Positions 7,850 to 18,853 of a stretch of DNA of 64,000 nt are shown here, piece by piece. Made by a program: the position numbers and the translations under genes. The number at the start of each line of letters is the position of its first letter. Position 1 is the stretch's first letter. This stretch comes from Arthrobacter sp. Edens01 (lineage in GTDB: Bacteria; Actinomycetota; Actinomycetes; Actinomycetales; Micrococcaceae), in NCBI RefSeq assembly GCF_001307035.1, contig NZ_LKIU01000005.1, forward strand, positions 1,164,300 to 1,228,299. The letters run 5' to 3'. The notes beneath the pieces are model-generated. The model was not told where the DNA came from. It made no database searches and saw only the letters and a program-made list of their open reading frames with translations.

Positions 7850-9189
7850 GCCACAGGTACCCCGACTCCCACGGTGCAGAAGAGCATCCGGACCATGTGC
7901 CCGGCGTGAACCGCGATGCCCAGCACCCGGATGACCAGTATGCGGATGCCTACGCGGAGGGGCACTACGAAGAGCCGCAGTACCAGGATGCCCGTTACGC
8001 AGAGGCACAGTACGCGGAGGCCTACAGCGGGACCGGGCACCATGAACCGGCTCCCGCCGTGCAGACTTTCTTTGCTGAGGATGAGGCTCCCAGCAGGCGC
8101 AGCCGCCGCCCAACCCGCGCCAAGCAGCGCCGCCGGCGGCGCCGGACAATCGTTATGGTCCTAGTCCTCGCGGTCTTCGCCGGTGCTGTCTTCGGACTGA
8201 CCGTCTTCCTCCGTGACCTGCTGGGCATGAACGAGGTCAAGGACTATGAGGGACCGGGGGAGGGAACTGTCTCTTTCGTGGTCCAGCCCGGTGACGGGCC
8301 CCTGGTGATCGGCAACAACCTTGCCGGCCAGGACATCGTCGCGAACAGCAAGACTTTCCTCGAGGTCTTCCAGCAGGAATCCCAGGGCCGGGAGATCCAG
8401 CCGGGAACCTTCGAGATGCGTTACCAGATGAGTTCCTCAGGGGCACTGGAAGCCCTGCTGGGTGACGGGGGGACGGCAGTTCACTACGCCGCAATCGACC
8501 GTGACCTGCGCCAGAGCGAGACCTTTGACAAGCTCGTCGAATCCACCGGCATTCCGTTGGAGACGTTCACTGCCCTGGCACAGAATCCGCAGGACTTTGG
8601 CCTGCCGGCCCAGGCAGTCAGCCTGGAAGGCTACCTCTTCCCCGGTGAGTACCGGTTCCCGGTGGACATGACCGCCGAGGACATTATTGGCGAAATGACC
8701 CAGAACGCGTTTGCCGCTCTTGAGGACGCAGGCATCACGGACCCGACGCAGCAGTACGAGGTGCTGACCAAGGCCAGTATCATCCAGGCGGAGGCAGGGG
8801 AGGCCGACTACGCCACAGTGGCAGGTGCAATCGAGAACCGCCTGCGTGCCGACAATACGGAGACCAACGGACTCATCCAGTCCGATGCGACGGTGACCTA
8901 CGGCCTGAACCGCAAGAGCTACAACCTCACACCGGAGGAGAAGGCGGACACCTCAAACCGCTGGAACACCTATGCGAACCCGGGCCTGCCGGTGGGACCG
9001 ATCGGCTCTCCCAGCGAGGAAGCGATCGACGCTGCCGCCAACCCGGCGGACGTTCCCTACTTCTACTGGGTGACGGTCAACCTGGACTCCGGGGAGACCA
9101 AGTTCTCCAGCACGCTGGCCGAACACGGACGCTACGTTGCCGAGTACCAGGAATGGTGCGGCACGCAGAAAGCCGGAAGGTGCGAATAG
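7846..9189 (+). CDS. mltG: Endolytic murein transglycosylase
   Basis: A 447-residue YceG/MltG protein that cuts nascent peptidoglycan strands in the periplasm-facing compartment. A cytoplasmic N-terminal region of about 85 residues is rich in Y, A, E and H and ends in a run of arginines. One transmembrane helix follows (about 100-122), then the extracellular YceG domain. In that domain, I-I-Q-A-E-A-G-E-A-D-Y contains the catalytic glutamate, and S-D-A-T-V-T-Y-G-L and Y-A-N-P-G-L-P-V-G-P-I are typical. It starts with GTG overlapping the ruvX stop. Confidence 0.94.
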   Translation: MSHRYPDSHGAEEHPDHVPGVNRDAQHPDDQYADAYAEGHYEEPQYQDARYAEAQYAEAYSGTGHHEPAPAVQTFFAEDEAPSRRSRRPTRAKQRRRRRRTIVMVLVLAVFAGAVFGLTVFLRDLLGMNEVKDYEGPGEGTVSFVVQPGDGPLVIGNNLAGQDIVANSKTFLEVFQQESQGREIQPGTFEMRYQMSSSGALEALLGDGGTAVHYAAIDRDLRQSETFDKLVESTGIPLETFTALAQNPQDFGLPAQAVSLEGYLFPGEYRFPVDMTAEDIIGEMTQNAFAALEDAGITDPTQQYEVLTKASIIQAEAGEADYATVAGAIENRLRADNTETNGLIQSDATVTYGLNRKSYNLTPEEKADTSNRWNTYANPGLPVGPIGSPSEEAIDAAANPADVPYFYWVTVNLDSGETKFSSTLAEHGRYVAEYQEWCGTQKAGRCE

Positions 9190-10095
9190 TTGCCTGGCCG
9201 CAAACGCGCGGCGGTACTGGGACATCCGATTGGGCATTCCCGGTCCCCCCAGCTTCACCGTGCCGCGTATGAGTACCTGGGTTTTGACTGCAGCTATGAG
9301 GCGATTGACGTAGAGGAAGCAGCCGCAGCGGACTTCGCTGCGGCTGCCCGTCAGGACCCGGCATGGAACGGACTGTCCGTCACCATGCCGCTGAAGGCTG
9401 CCATGGCTGCCGCCGTCGACCACCTGGATCCGCTGGCACACGCCCTTGGTGTGCTGAACACCGTCACATTTGACCATGGACCCGGCGGGGCCGTGCTCAC
9501 CGGCTGGAACACCGACGTCCTCGGGCTGGTTAACGCCCTGCGCCATGCCGGCGCCGGGGACGCGCCCCGCGGAATTGTCCTGGGGGCCGGTGGAACCGCG
9601 TGTGCCGCCGTGGCCGCATTCTCCCGGATGGGCTGCACCGCTGTGGACGTCTACGCCCGCAGCCATCAGCGCGGGGACCAGGCGCAGAATACCCAATCAC
9701 GGGGATCGGCCCAGGCGGCCAACGTATCGAAGGTCGGTGCCGCGCTTGGCATCACCGTCAATCTGCACCCCTGGAACGACGCTGCACAGGCGTGCACGGA
9801 GGCCGACGTCGTCATCTGCACCCTCCCGCCGCGCGGAGCAGATGCCCTTGCTGACGCCTTTAACGCGCTCGGTGCTGCCCGCACCGGCGCCGTCCTGCTG
9901 GATGCTGCCTACGACCCGTGGCCCAGCCGGATCGCGCAGGCCTGGGAAAGCGCCGGAGGAACGATCGTGCCGGGCCTTGAAATGCTTCTGTACCAGGCAG
10001 TGGAACAGGTCCGTCTGTTTACCGGGAACGCGTTCCGCGACGAGGACGCCGTCATAAACGTGATGTGTGACGCAGTGGGACTGCCTGCGCGCTGA
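9190..10095 (+). CDS. aroE: Shikimate dehydrogenase
   Basis: A 301-residue NADP-dependent enzyme reducing 3-dehydroshikimate to shikimate. [17 protein letters not shown] (about 11) is the substrate-binding signature. The catalytic lysine is in V-T-M-P-L-K-A, and [10 protein letters not shown] begins the dinucleotide fold near 125. The start is TTG directly after the mltG stop with no spacer, which suggests translational coupling. A stretch of about 20 polar residues after S-H-Q-R-G-D-Q-A looks like a lineage-specific loop. Confidence 0.93.
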   Translation: MPGRKRAAVLGHPIGHSRSPQLHRAAYEYLGFDCSYEAIDVEEAAAADFAAAARQDPAWNGLSVTMPLKAAMAAAVDHLDPLAHALGVLNTVTFDHGPGGAVLTGWNTDVLGLVNALRHAGAGDAPRGIVLGAGGTACAAVAAFSRMGCTAVDVYARSHQRGDQAQNTQSRGSAQAANVSKVGAALGITVNLHPWNDAAQACTEADVVICTLPPRGADALADAFNALGAARTGAVLLDAAYDPWPSRIAQAWESAGGTIVPGLEMLLYQAVEQVRLFTGNAFRDEDAVINVMCDAVGLPAR

Positions 10096-10127
10096 ACGCA
10101 CCTTCCGAACGTGGCAGTATTGAAGCC

Positions 10128-11339
10128 ATGTTGCGTTGGTTGACCGCCGGTGAGTCCCATGGGCCTGCACTGGTTGGAATTATTGAGGGCGTCCCCGCGG
10201 GCGTCGAGGTAAGCACCCCGTCCATCCAGGAAGCACTGGCCCGCCGCCGTCTTGGCTACGGCCGCGGCGCCCGGATGAAGTTCGAACAGGACGAGGTCCG
10301 CATCCTTGGGGGTGTCCGCCACGGACTGACCCAGGGCGGCCCGGTGGCGATCGAGGTCGGCAATACGGAGTGGCCCAAGTGGGAGCAGATCATGGCATCT
10401 GATCCTGTGGCCCCGGAAATCCTTGAGGGCCAGGCACGCAACGCCCCGCTGACCCGGCCCCGCCCGGGACACGCGGATTTCACCGGTATGCAGAAGTATG
10501 GCTTCAGCGAGGCCCGGCCGGTACTTGAGAGGGCCAGCGCCCGGGAGACCGCAGCCCGTGTGGCGCTTGGCGCCGTCGCCTCAGCCTTCCTGAACCAGCT
10601 CGGCGTCGAACTGGTCAGCCACACTGTCTCGATCGCCGGCGTCGGTTCCCCGGAAGGCTCCGCGCTGCCGCTGCCCGCCGACGTCGCAGCACTGGATGAA
10701 AACCCCATGCGCTGCTTTGACCCTGCAGTCACCGAAGCGATGGTTGCCGAGGTGGATGCCGCGCACAAGGAAGGCGAAACGCTGGGCGGCGTCGTCGAGG
10801 TGCTGGCCTACGGACTCCCGCCGGGACTGGGCAGCTACGTCCACTGGGACCGCCGTCTGGACGCACGCCTGGCCGGAGCCCTGATGGGTATCCAGGCCAT
10901 CAAGGGCGTTGAAGTGGGCGACGGTTTCCTCACGGCATCCCGCCGCGGCTCGGCAGCCCACGACGAGATCCTGCAGGATGAACTGGGACGGGTTGTCCGC
11001 TCCGGCAACCGTGCCGGGGGCATCGAGGGCGGCATGAGCGTTGGCGAAGTGCTGCGCGTCCGTGCAGCCATGAAGCCCATTGCCACCGTTCCCCGTGCCC
11101 TGAAGACGGTGGACGTCGCTACCGGCGAGCCCGCCCGCGCACACCACCAGCGTTCGGACGTCTGTGCCGTGCCCGCTGCCGGCGTGGTTGCCGAAGCCAT
11201 GGTTGCCCTGGTGCTGGCTGAGGCCATGACGGAAAAGTTCGGCGGTGATTCGGTGGTGGAGACCGCAAGGAACCTGCGGACCTACCTTGAGAACATTCCG
11301 GAGTTCCTCGCCTCGACCGGTACCGTTACAGGTGCCTGA
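10128..11339 (+). CDS. aroC: Chorismate synthase
   Basis: A 403-residue FMN-dependent enzyme that makes chorismate from EPSP, the last step of the shikimate pathway. Signature stretches are [13 protein letters not shown] at the start, R-P-G-H-A-D-F-T-G near 110, [14 protein letters not shown] near 137 and [11 protein letters not shown] near 345. No Shine-Dalgarno sequence precedes the ATG. CAGTAT ends seven bases before it, so an internal leaderless transcript is possible. Its 3' end overlaps aroK by eight bases. Confidence 0.97.
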   Translation: MLRWLTAGESHGPALVGIIEGVPAGVEVSTPSIQEALARRRLGYGRGARMKFEQDEVRILGGVRHGLTQGGPVAIEVGNTEWPKWEQIMASDPVAPEILEGQARNAPLTRPRPGHADFTGMQKYGFSEARPVLERASARETAARVALGAVASAFLNQLGVELVSHTVSIAGVGSPEGSALPLPADVAALDENPMRCFDPAVTEAMVAEVDAAHKEGETLGGVVEVLAYGLPPGLGSYVHWDRRLDARLAGALMGIQAIKGVEVGDGFLTASRRGSAAHDEILQDELGRVVRSGNRAGGIEGGMSVGEVLRVRAAMKPIATVPRALKTVDVATGEPARAHHQRSDVCAVPAAGVVAEAMVALVLAEAMTEKFGGDSVVETARNLRTYLENIPEFLASTGTVTGA

Positions 11340-11847
11340 TAAGCACCTGGTCCTAATCGGGCTCATGGCAGCCGGCAAATCCGTTGTCGGCCGCTCACTG
11401 GCAGCCCGCCACTCACTGCCGTACGTTGATACTGATCAGCTGGTAGTGGAGGAACACGGACCTATCCCGGAGATTTTCGCGCGCCACAGTGAACGCTTCT
11501 TCCGCGAGGCAGAGGCGCAGGCAGTGGCCGGTGCGCTCGGTTCCCCTAAACGCTCGGTGATCTCCCTGGGCGGCGGAGCCGTCCTGAACACCGGAACCCA
11601 GCAGCTGCTGGATCGCGCTACGGTGGTATTCCTGGACACGGATCTGGCCACGGTGCTGCCGCGCATTTCGCGCACCGCCCACCGGCCGCTGCTGGCCGGC
11701 GACCCCGCGGCGCGGTGGAGTGCGCTGGCCGAGGTCCGCAGGCCAATATACGAATCGCTGGCAGACATAGTCATAGATACCAGGGGCCTGGCAGTAGCCG
11801 AGGTGGTGGAACGCATCACCGCAGCCCTGGACGAAGGAGAGAACTAA
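11332..11847 (+). CDS. aroK: Shikimate kinase
   Basis: A 171-residue P-loop kinase phosphorylating shikimate at the 3-hydroxyl. The P-loop is [11 protein letters not shown] (about 9-19). D-T-D-Q-L binds shikimate, and the Walker-B-like S-L-G-G-G-A-V and the lid R-T-A-H-R-P-L-L follow. The GTG at 11332, overlapping the end of aroC, is chosen because the family begins about eight residues before the P-loop. It abuts aroB with no spacer. Confidence 0.94.
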   Translation: MPDKHLVLIGLMAAGKSVVGRSLAARHSLPYVDTDQLVVEEHGPIPEIFARHSERFFREAEAQAVAGALGSPKRSVISLGGGAVLNTGTQQLLDRATVVFLDTDLATVLPRISRTAHRPLLAGDPAARWSALAEVRRPIYESLADIVIDTRGLAVAEVVERITAALDEGEN

Positions 11848-12969
<1,122 letters not shown>

Positions 12970-12985
12970 GGAATCGCCGAACAGG

Positions 12986-12991
12986 TAGAAT
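12986..12991 (+). promoter_or_regulatory. Candidate -10 of an efp promoter
   Basis: TAGAAT lies in the 71-bp gap between aroB and efp and would start transcription near 12998, giving a leader of about 43 bases. The -35 is poor. It would let efp-nusB be expressed independently of the aro genes. Confidence 0.35.
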
Positions 12992-13040
12992 GGTCGACGG
13001 ATAAGACTCGAAGCAGAAGCGAAACGACGAAAGAGAAACT

Positions 13041-13604
13041 GTGGCAACGACCAACGACATCAAGAACGGCACCGTGCTGAAGCTTGAAGGCAACCTCTGG
13101 AGCATCATTGAGTTCCAGCACGTAAAGCCGGGCAAGGGTGGTGCGTTTGTCCGTACCAAGATGCGCAACGTCCGTTCGGGCAAAGTCGTCGACAAGACGT
13201 TCAACGCGGGCATCAAGATCGAAACCGCCACGGTTGACCGCCGCGATTACCAGTACCTGTACAAGGACGGCGAAGACTACGTCTTCATGGACACCTCGGA
13301 CTACGACCAGCTCACTGTCCCGGGCTCGATCGTCGGCGATTACGCCAACTTCATGCTTGAGTCCATGATGGTCACCATCGCCATGCACGAAGGTGCGCCG
13401 CTGTACATCGAACTTCCGGCTTCCGTGGTCCTGGAGATCACCTACACCGAACCGGGCCTGCAGGGCGACCGCTCCACCGGCGGCACCAAGCCCGCCACCG
13501 TGGAAACCGGCTACGAAATCCAGGTTCCGCTGTTCCTGGAAACCGGCACAAAGGTGAAGGTTGATACCCGCACCGGCGACTACCTGGGACGCGTTAACGA
13601 GTGA
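13041..13604 (+). CDS. efp: Elongation factor P
   Basis: A 187-residue EF-P with three beta-barrel domains, which rescues ribosomes stalled at consecutive prolines. The N-terminal KOW-like domain has the tip loop V-K-P-G-K-G-G-A-F near residue 33, where the conserved lysine enters the peptidyl-transferase centre. The C-terminal signature [12 protein letters not shown] is intact. No modification genes are nearby. The start is GTG preceded by GAAAGAGAAA. It overlaps nusB by four bases. Confidence 0.97.
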   Translation: MATTNDIKNGTVLKLEGNLWSIIEFQHVKPGKGGAFVRTKMRNVRSGKVVDKTFNAGIKIETATVDRRDYQYLYKDGEDYVFMDTSDYDQLTVPGSIVGDYANFMLESMMVTIAMHEGAPLYIELPASVVLEITYTEPGLQGDRSTGGTKPATVETGYEIQVPLFLETGTKVKVDTRTGDYLGRVNE

Positions 13605-14011
13605 GTGCACGCAGTAAAGCAAGAACACGGGCACTTGAGGTGCTCTTCGAAGCGGAACAGCGATCCATGTCTCCGCTCGAGTCCCTGCGTTCCCGCCGGG
13701 AAAAGACGGACCAGGTAATCAACCCCTACACCATGGACCTGGTGGAAGGCGTGATTGCCAAGCAGGAGCAGATCGACGAGTTCCTGAGCACCTATTCCCA
13801 GGGCTGGCCGCTGGAACGGATGCCTGCGGTTGACCGCATCATCCTGCGCCTGGGCAGCTGGGAGCTGCTGTACAACGACGAAGTCCCGGACAAGGTTGCC
13901 ATCAGCGAAGCCGTTGAACTGGCCAAGTCCCTCTCCACGGACGAGTCGCCGGCGTTCATCAACGGGCTCCTTAGCCGCCTTCATCAGCTGAAGGACTCGC
14001 TGCTGGCCTAG
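13601..14011 (+). CDS. nusB: Transcription antitermination factor NusB
   Basis: A 136-residue all-helical NusB, which binds the boxA element of rRNA leaders with S10 and helps antitermination of rrn operons. The typical stretches are [12 protein letters not shown] at the start, A-V-D-R-I-I-L-R near 80 and [12 protein letters not shown] near 103. GTG at 13601 overlaps the efp stop codon. A strong hairpin follows, ending this transcript. Confidence 0.96.
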   Translation: MSARSKARTRALEVLFEAEQRSMSPLESLRSRREKTDQVINPYTMDLVEGVIAKQEQIDEFLSTYSQGWPLERMPAVDRIILRLGSWELLYNDEVPDKVAISEAVELAKSLSTDESPAFINGLLSRLHQLKDSLLA

Positions 14012-14031
14012 CGTCCGGCGAATCATGCACT

Positions 14032-14065
14032 ATGCCCGGCAGGGTTTGCCTGCCGGGCATTTGCG
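14032..14065. terminator. Terminator between nusB and the convergent PrsW gene
   Basis: A perfect 12-bp stem (14032-14043 with 14049-14060) has a five-base loop and is followed on the plus strand by TTGCG. It lies 20 bases after the nusB stop and 27 bases beyond the 3' end of the convergent gene, so it may serve both directions. Confidence 0.75.
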
Positions 14066-14091
14066 TGCCCGGCGGCGGTCGCCGGCAGAGG

Positions 14092-15285
14092 TCAGTACCG
14101 GCGTCCTGCGGCGGTAACGCTCAGCAGGCTGGTCCTGGTGCGGGTGAGGGCTGCCAGGAGCAGGTGCTCGCGCTGCAGGTTCTTTTCCAGGTCCCTGCCG
14201 TTGACCAGCTGCTGGCGGGTAAGGGCCAGGTGCGTCGCTTCGCGGATGAACGTGCGCATGGGGGCCTTCGCTCCGAATGCCCCCGCCCAGTGCAGTGCCC
14301 GGCGGCGTCCGGCGGGAGTGGAGAGCAGGTTCACTTCAGCCGGAGTGAACCAGCCGGCCGCTGCATATTCGCCCAGCCGCTGCCTTGTGAGGCGCTGTTC
14401 CTGGCGCCGGAGCCAGGTCACCCCGCCTACCGCCAGCGCAAACAGCGGCACCTGGAGCAGGAAGTAGAAAACGAAGAAGTCGTCGGCTACCAATGCCATG
14501 CCGCCGTTCCAGAACATGTGTCCCGCCACGGCGGCAGCCAGCCCGGCAAGGAAACCAACCACGATCCGCCAGGCTCCGGGTTTGCGGACGGCGATGCCCA
14601 GTGAAAGGCCGATCGCAGCCGTAAAGAGCACATGAGCGAACGGAGAGAAGAGTCCGCGCAGCACAAAGACGAACCCGAGCTGCAGCCCCACGCCGCCGGC
14701 TTCGAACAGTGCGGCACTGAAGTAGAGGATGTTCTCGGTGAAGGCGAAGCCGGCGCCAACCACGCCCGCATAGACAATGCCGTCCAGCGGCCCGTCGAAA
14801 TGGGAGCGGCGGACAAAGACCAGCAACAGAACGCCCAGACCCTTGGCTGCTTCCTCCACGAGCGGTGCCTGGATCACGGTGGTGATCACGTCCGCCGGCG
14901 TAAGCGGCAGCAGAACCACCAGGACCTCGTTTACGGCACCGCCCAGGAGCAGTGTTATGGCAACCGAGACGCCGGCGCCCCAGAGGAACGCGAAAACAAG
15001 TGCGCCCCGTGGTTCCGGTTCCCAGCGGTCAATCCAGTGCAGGCCCAGCAGGCAGATGCCCAGCGGAATCAGGGCCAGCACACCGCACAGAATGAACGCC
15101 TCGCTGCCCAGCGTCGCAAAAAGAAACAATCCAACCAGCACCAGCACAATGCCGGCAGCGGTAATGAGCAGCACGTTGAGGACGCCCGTCGTGCCGCGGG
15201 CAGGGGAGGGGACGCTGAGTTCGGGAACCTGGCCGGCCGGCTGCTCCGGGAGCTGGGAATACCCGCTTCCGGGCTGGAACGTCAT
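14092..15285 (-). CDS. PrsW family intramembrane metalloprotease
   Basis: A 397-residue membrane protein with about eight to nine hydrophobic helices after a short proline-rich N-terminus. Hallmarks of the PrsW family are the E-E-x-x-K motif in A-P-L-V-E-E-A-A-K-G (about 150), F-A-H-V-L-F-T-A (about 216) and A-G-H-M-F-W-N (about 255), which provide the putative metal ligands. PrsW cleaves an anti-sigma factor in Bacillus; the target here is unknown. The soluble C-terminus (about 290-397) is basic. The gene stands alone, divergent from pyrR. Confidence 0.87.
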   Translation of the reverse strand: MTFQPGSGYSQLPEQPAGQVPELSVPSPARGTTGVLNVLLITAAGIVLVLVGLFLFATLGSEAFILCGVLALIPLGICLLGLHWIDRWEPEPRGALVFAFLWGAGVSVAITLLLGGAVNEVLVVLLPLTPADVITTVIQAPLVEEAAKGLGVLLLVFVRRSHFDGPLDGIVYAGVVGAGFAFTENILYFSAALFEAGGVGLQLGFVFVLRGLFSPFAHVLFTAAIGLSLGIAVRKPGAWRIVVGFLAGLAAAVAGHMFWNGGMALVADDFFVFYFLLQVPLFALAVGGVTWLRRQEQRLTRQRLGEYAAAGWFTPAEVNLLSTPAGRRRALHWAGAFGAKAPMRTFIREATHLALTRQQLVNGRDLEKNLQREHLLLAALTRTRTSLLSVTAAGRRY

Positions 15286-15360
15286 GGGCGCATGCCTGTC
15301 ATGGACCCAAGAATATACGGCTCACCTGCTGTGATAGCTTTGAAAGGCATTCAACCTTTA

Positions 15361-15389
15361 AGTCCGTCCTGTGAGGCGGGGAAGGAGGA
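15361..15389 (+). promoter_or_regulatory. PyrR-binding RNA loop overlapping the pyrR ribosome-binding site
   Basis: GTCCTGTGAGGC at 15366-15377 matches the Bacillus PyrR-binding consensus RTCCNGNGAGGY at every defined position. It is flanked by short complementary bases (CCG and CGG) that can close a loop. The pyrR Shine-Dalgarno AAGGAGG follows within five bases. No terminator hairpin lies between this site and pyrR, so binding by PyrR would act on translation, as shown for Mycobacterium smegmatis. Confidence 0.75.
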
Positions 15390-15397
15390 AGCAGAAT

Positions 15398-15979
15398 ATG
15401 GATCTTGTCGATCCCCAGCAGGCCGCCGCGGCTGCCCGTACCGTTCTGACTTCAGCTGACATTGACCGCGTGCTGACACGCATCGCCCACGAAATCCTTG
15501 AAGCAAACAAGGGCGGCACCGATCTGGTGCTGATGGGCATTCCACGCAGGGGCTATCCGCTGGCACGCCGGCTTGCAGCCAAGATCTCCGCTGCGGATCC
15601 CACCCTCGACGCCGACGCCATCACCGGGCAGCTGGACGTCACCATGTTCCGCGATGACCTGGCGCACCAGCCGACCCGTCCGCCGCACCCCACCGAGCTT
15701 CCCGCCAGCGGGATTGACGGCAAGGTAGTGGTCCTGGTGGATGACGTGCTGTATTCGGGCCGCACTATCCGTGCAGCGCTCGACGCACTGATCGACCTTG
15801 GCCGGCCCCGCGCCGTGCGCCTGGCAGTGCTGGTGGACCGCGGACACCGCGAACTTCCAATCCGGGCAGACCACGTTGGCAAGAACCTGCCGACCGCTGC
15901 CGTTGAAAAGGTCCGGGTGCGGCTTACCGAAACGGACCAGCCTGCCGTGGATGAAGTCGTGATCGAAGGCACTGCGTGA
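15398..15979 (+). CDS. pyrR: Bifunctional pyr operon regulator / uracil phosphoribosyltransferase
   Basis: A 193-residue type I phosphoribosyltransferase. The PRPP loop is [13 protein letters not shown] near 111-123, and [12 protein letters not shown] near 46 is also typical. In other bacteria PyrR binds pyr mRNA when UMP is bound and so lowers operon expression. The ATG at 15398 is chosen because a strong AAGGAGGA precedes it by eight bases. The alternative GTG at 15371 lies inside the RNA-binding loop. It overlaps pyrB by four bases. Confidence 0.95.
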   Translation: MDLVDPQQAAAAARTVLTSADIDRVLTRIAHEILEANKGGTDLVLMGIPRRGYPLARRLAAKISAADPTLDADAITGQLDVTMFRDDLAHQPTRPPHPTELPASGIDGKVVVLVDDVLYSGRTIRAALDALIDLGRPRAVRLAVLVDRGHRELPIRADHVGKNLPTAAVEKVRVRLTETDQPAVDEVVIEGTA

Positions 15980-16974
15980 AACACCTGCTCTCCACCCTGG
16001 ACCTGTCCTACCAGGACGCCATCTCCATCCTCGACACGGCAGAGGCCATGGCCGCTGTGGGGGAGCGGGAAGTCAAGAAGCTCCCTGCCCTCCGCGGCCG
16101 GACAGTGGTCAACCTGTTCTTCGAGGATTCAACCCGGACCCGGATTTCCTTCGAAGCCGCTGCCAAGCGCCTCTCTGCTGACGTCATCAACTTCTCGGCC
16201 AAGGGATCCTCGGTGTCCAAGGGCGAATCGCTCAAGGACACCGCGCAGACCCTGGCCGCAATCGGAGCGGACGCGGTCGTCATCCGGCACGGTGCGTCCG
16301 GTGCACCGGCCCGGCTGGCCAACTCCGGCTGGATTGACGCCGCCGTCCTGAACGCCGGGGACGGTACGCATGAGCATCCCACCCAGGCGCTGCTGGATGC
16401 CTTCACGATGCGCAGGCACTGGGCGCAGCTGCACGGAACGCCGTCACAGGGCACCGACCTGAAGGGCATGCACGTGGCAATCGTGGGAGACATCCTGCAT
16501 TCCCGTGTGGCACGGTCGGATCTCTGGCTGCTCAAGACCCTCGGAGCCGAAGTCACCCTGGTGGCCCCGCCCACACTGCTGCCCTTCGGCGTCGAATCCT
16601 GGCCCTGCAAGGTCAGCTATTCCCTGGACGAAACCCTCGAAACCAGACCCGACGCCGTGATGATGCTGCGGGTCCAGGCCGAGCGCATGCATTCAGCATT
16701 CTTCCCCACGGTCCGGGAGTATTCCCGGCGATGGGGCTTCGACGACGTCCGCCTTGACCGTCTGGACACCCTTGGCCTGGACAATACGATCCTGCTGCAC
16801 CCCGGCCCCATGAACCGCGGGCTGGAAATCTCCTCCCGGGCTGCCGATTCCCCTCGGGCAACCGTTCTGGCCCAGGTCAGCAACGGCGTCTCGGTCCGTA
16901 TGGCCGCCCTCTACCTGCTGCTCTCCGGTGAGGGCAGCTCCCAGCGCACGACACAGGAAGTATCCGCACAGTGA
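15976..16974 (+). CDS. pyrB: Aspartate carbamoyltransferase catalytic subunit
   Basis: A 332-residue enzyme condensing carbamoyl phosphate with aspartate, the committed step of pyrimidine synthesis. The carbamoyl-phosphate loop S-T-R-T lies in [12 protein letters not shown] (about 50-61). [10 protein letters not shown] is near 134, and the C-terminal [10 protein letters not shown] motif is near 275. No regulatory pyrI is present, and in this lineage PyrB usually works with the adjacent dihydroorotase. It starts with GTG overlapping pyrR and overlaps pyrC by four bases. Confidence 0.97.
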   Translation: MKHLLSTLDLSYQDAISILDTAEAMAAVGEREVKKLPALRGRTVVNLFFEDSTRTRISFEAAAKRLSADVINFSAKGSSVSKGESLKDTAQTLAAIGADAVVIRHGASGAPARLANSGWIDAAVLNAGDGTHEHPTQALLDAFTMRRHWAQLHGTPSQGTDLKGMHVAIVGDILHSRVARSDLWLLKTLGAEVTLVAPPTLLPFGVESWPCKVSYSLDETLETRPDAVMMLRVQAERMHSAFFPTVREYSRRWGFDDVRLDRLDTLGLDNTILLHPGPMNRGLEISSRAADSPRATVLAQVSNGVSVRMAALYLLLSGEGSSQRTTQEVSAQ

Positions 16975-18350
16975 AAACTGCAACACCTGCACCTGCCGCC
17001 CAGCCAATCCTCTCAGCCAACGGCACCTACCTGATCCGCGGTGCGTCGCTGCTGGGCGCCCAGACGGCTGACCTGCTGATCCAGGACGGCCTGATCGCGG
17101 CCGTAGGCCAGGACCTCGAAGCGCCCGAAGGTGCCGTCACCGTCGAGGCAGCCGGCCTGGTGGCGCTGCCCGGCATGGTCGACCTGCACACCCACCTGCG
17201 CGAGCCGGGACGCGAAGACGCCGAGACTGTTGAAACCGGTACCCGTGCCGCCGCACTGGGCGGATTTACCTCGGTGCACGCCATGGCCAACTCAAATCCG
17301 GTGGCAGACACCGCCGGAGTGGTGGAGCAGGTCTACAGCCTGGGTCTGAAGTCCGGCTGGGTGGACGTGCGCCCGGTCGGGGCTGTCACCGTTGGCCTCA
17401 AGGGGGAACGGCTGGCTGAACTCGGGGCCATGGCAGACTCCCGCGCCCGGGTCCGGGTCTTCTCCGACGACGGCATGTGCGTCCATGACCCTGTGCTGAT
17501 GCGGCGGGCACTGGAGTACGTGAAGGCGTTCGACGGCGTTGTTGCCCAGCACGCGCAGGAACCCCGCATGACCGAGGGCGCGCAGATGCACGAAGGTGAC
17601 GTCAGCGCTGTCCTGGGGCTGCCGGGCTGGCCGGCCGTCGCTGAGGAATCCATCATTGCCCGCGACGTGCTGCTGGCACAGCACACCGGCTCCCGCCTGC
17701 ACGTCTGCCACGTCTCCACCGCAGGATCGGTGGAAATCATCCGGTGGGCCAAGGAACGGGGCATCAATGTCACCGCAGAGGTGACACCGCACCACCTGCT
17801 GCTGACGGACGAAGCCGTGCGCAGCTACGACCCGGTGTACAAGGTCAACCCGCCGCTGCGCACTGAATCCGATGTGCAGGCACTGCGCCGGGGCCTGGCC
17901 GACGGCACGATCGACATCGTTGGAACCGACCACGCCCCGCACCCCAGCGAACACAAGGAATGCGAATGGGCGCAGGCCGCCATGGGCATGACGGGCCTTG
18001 AGACGGCGCTTTCCGTGGTGCAGGCGACCATGATCGACACCGGCCTGATGGACTGGGCAGGATTCGCCCGCGTGACATCCGCCACTCCGGCGCGGATCGG
18101 AGGCGTGAGGACGCAGGGAAGACCGCTGGAAAGCGGCGAACCGGCCAACGTCATATTGGTTGACCCGGCTGCGCGGCGCACCGTGGACCCCCATAAGATG
18201 GCAACCATGGGTAAGAACAGTCCGTACGCCGGACTCGAGCTGCCCGGCCAGGTCCGAGCCACCTTCTACGCAGGCCATCCGACAGTCCTCGAGGGAGCAC
18301 TCAACGGCCCCCGTGCCGCCGCAGCTGAGGAGACACCGTGGATTGGGTAA
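16971..18350 (+). CDS. pyrC: Dihydroorotase
   Basis: A 459-residue amidohydrolase cyclising carbamoyl-aspartate to dihydroorotate. The first metal motif is [11 protein letters not shown] (about 71). Later motifs include H-V-C-H-V-S-T and V-G-T-D-H-A-P-H (about 320) with the catalytic aspartate. The length and HTHLREPG form mark it as a class I enzyme. Its last 13 bases overlap the next reading frame, so the pyr genes are read as one coupled unit. Confidence 0.96.
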   Translation: MKTATPAPAAQPILSANGTYLIRGASLLGAQTADLLIQDGLIAAVGQDLEAPEGAVTVEAAGLVALPGMVDLHTHLREPGREDAETVETGTRAAALGGFTSVHAMANSNPVADTAGVVEQVYSLGLKSGWVDVRPVGAVTVGLKGERLAELGAMADSRARVRVFSDDGMCVHDPVLMRRALEYVKAFDGVVAQHAQEPRMTEGAQMHEGDVSAVLGLPGWPAVAEESIIARDVLLAQHTGSRLHVCHVSTAGSVEIIRWAKERGINVTAEVTPHHLLLTDEAVRSYDPVYKVNPPLRTESDVQALRRGLADGTIDIVGTDHAPHPSEHKECEWAQAAMGMTGLETALSVVQATMIDTGLMDWAGFARVTSATPARIGGVRTQGRPLESGEPANVILVDPAARRTVDPHKMATMGKNSPYAGLELPGQVRATFYAGHPTVLEGALNGPRAAAAEETPWIG

Positions 18351-18853
18351 TTTTCCTTATCGGTGTAGTCGTCGCGGCAGCTGCAATCATGGCGCTTTTC
18401 GCGCTCGGCTGGCGCGGCCGCAGGCAGCGGCAGTCAGACATCCCGCGGCCCCTGCCGCTTCCCGAAGAACTTGAGCTGCCGCGCTTCGAGGCTGACGGCC
18501 AGTACGTGGCCACCACCACCGCCGGTGACTGGCTGGACCGCGTGGCGGTGTACGGCCTGGGCGTGAAGTCCGTGGCGACCGCCGCAGTCTTCGACGAAGG
18601 CCTGCTCTTCGCCCGCCACGGGGCACCGGACGTCTGGATCCCGCGGGCAGACCTGCGCGGAGTCCGCCTGGAGCGCGGCATGGCCGGCAAGTTCGTGGAG
18701 AAGGAGGGCCTGGTCATGGTGACCTGGCAGCTCGGACCCAAGCGGGTCGACACCGGGTTCCGTACCCGTGCGGCCGACCACAAGAACCCCCTGGTTTCGG
18801 CGATCAAGGCGCTGGGCCCGGAATCAGCAACATCTAGCGAGGAACAACTGTGA
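18338..18853 (+). CDS. Membrane-anchored protein of the pyr operon, function unknown
   Basis: A 171-residue protein with one N-terminal transmembrane segment (about 3-23). A basic stretch, a proline-rich linker and a soluble domain of about 125 residues follow. That domain ([12 protein letters not shown] and [15 protein letters not shown]) resembles bacterial PH-like folds. Proteins of this kind sit between pyrC and carA in many Actinobacteria, but no role is known to me. It overlaps pyrC by 13 bases and carA by four, so expression is tied to pyrimidine synthesis. Confidence 0.75.
   Translation: MDWVIFLIGVVVAAAAIMALFALGWRGRRQRQSDIPRPLPLPEELELPRFEADGQYVATTTAGDWLDRVAVYGLGVKSVATAAVFDEGLLFARHGAPDVWIPRADLRGVRLERGMAGKFVEKEGLVMVTWQLGPKRVDTGFRTRAADHKNPLVSAIKALGPESATSSEEQL

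Noticed and set aside
14632-15459. 275-codon plus-strand frame across the PrsW gene
   Set aside because: The minus strand encodes a clear multi-pass protease with the E-E-x-x-K motif. The plus frame is a polar Gln/Asn/Arg-rich mirror of hydrophobic codons.
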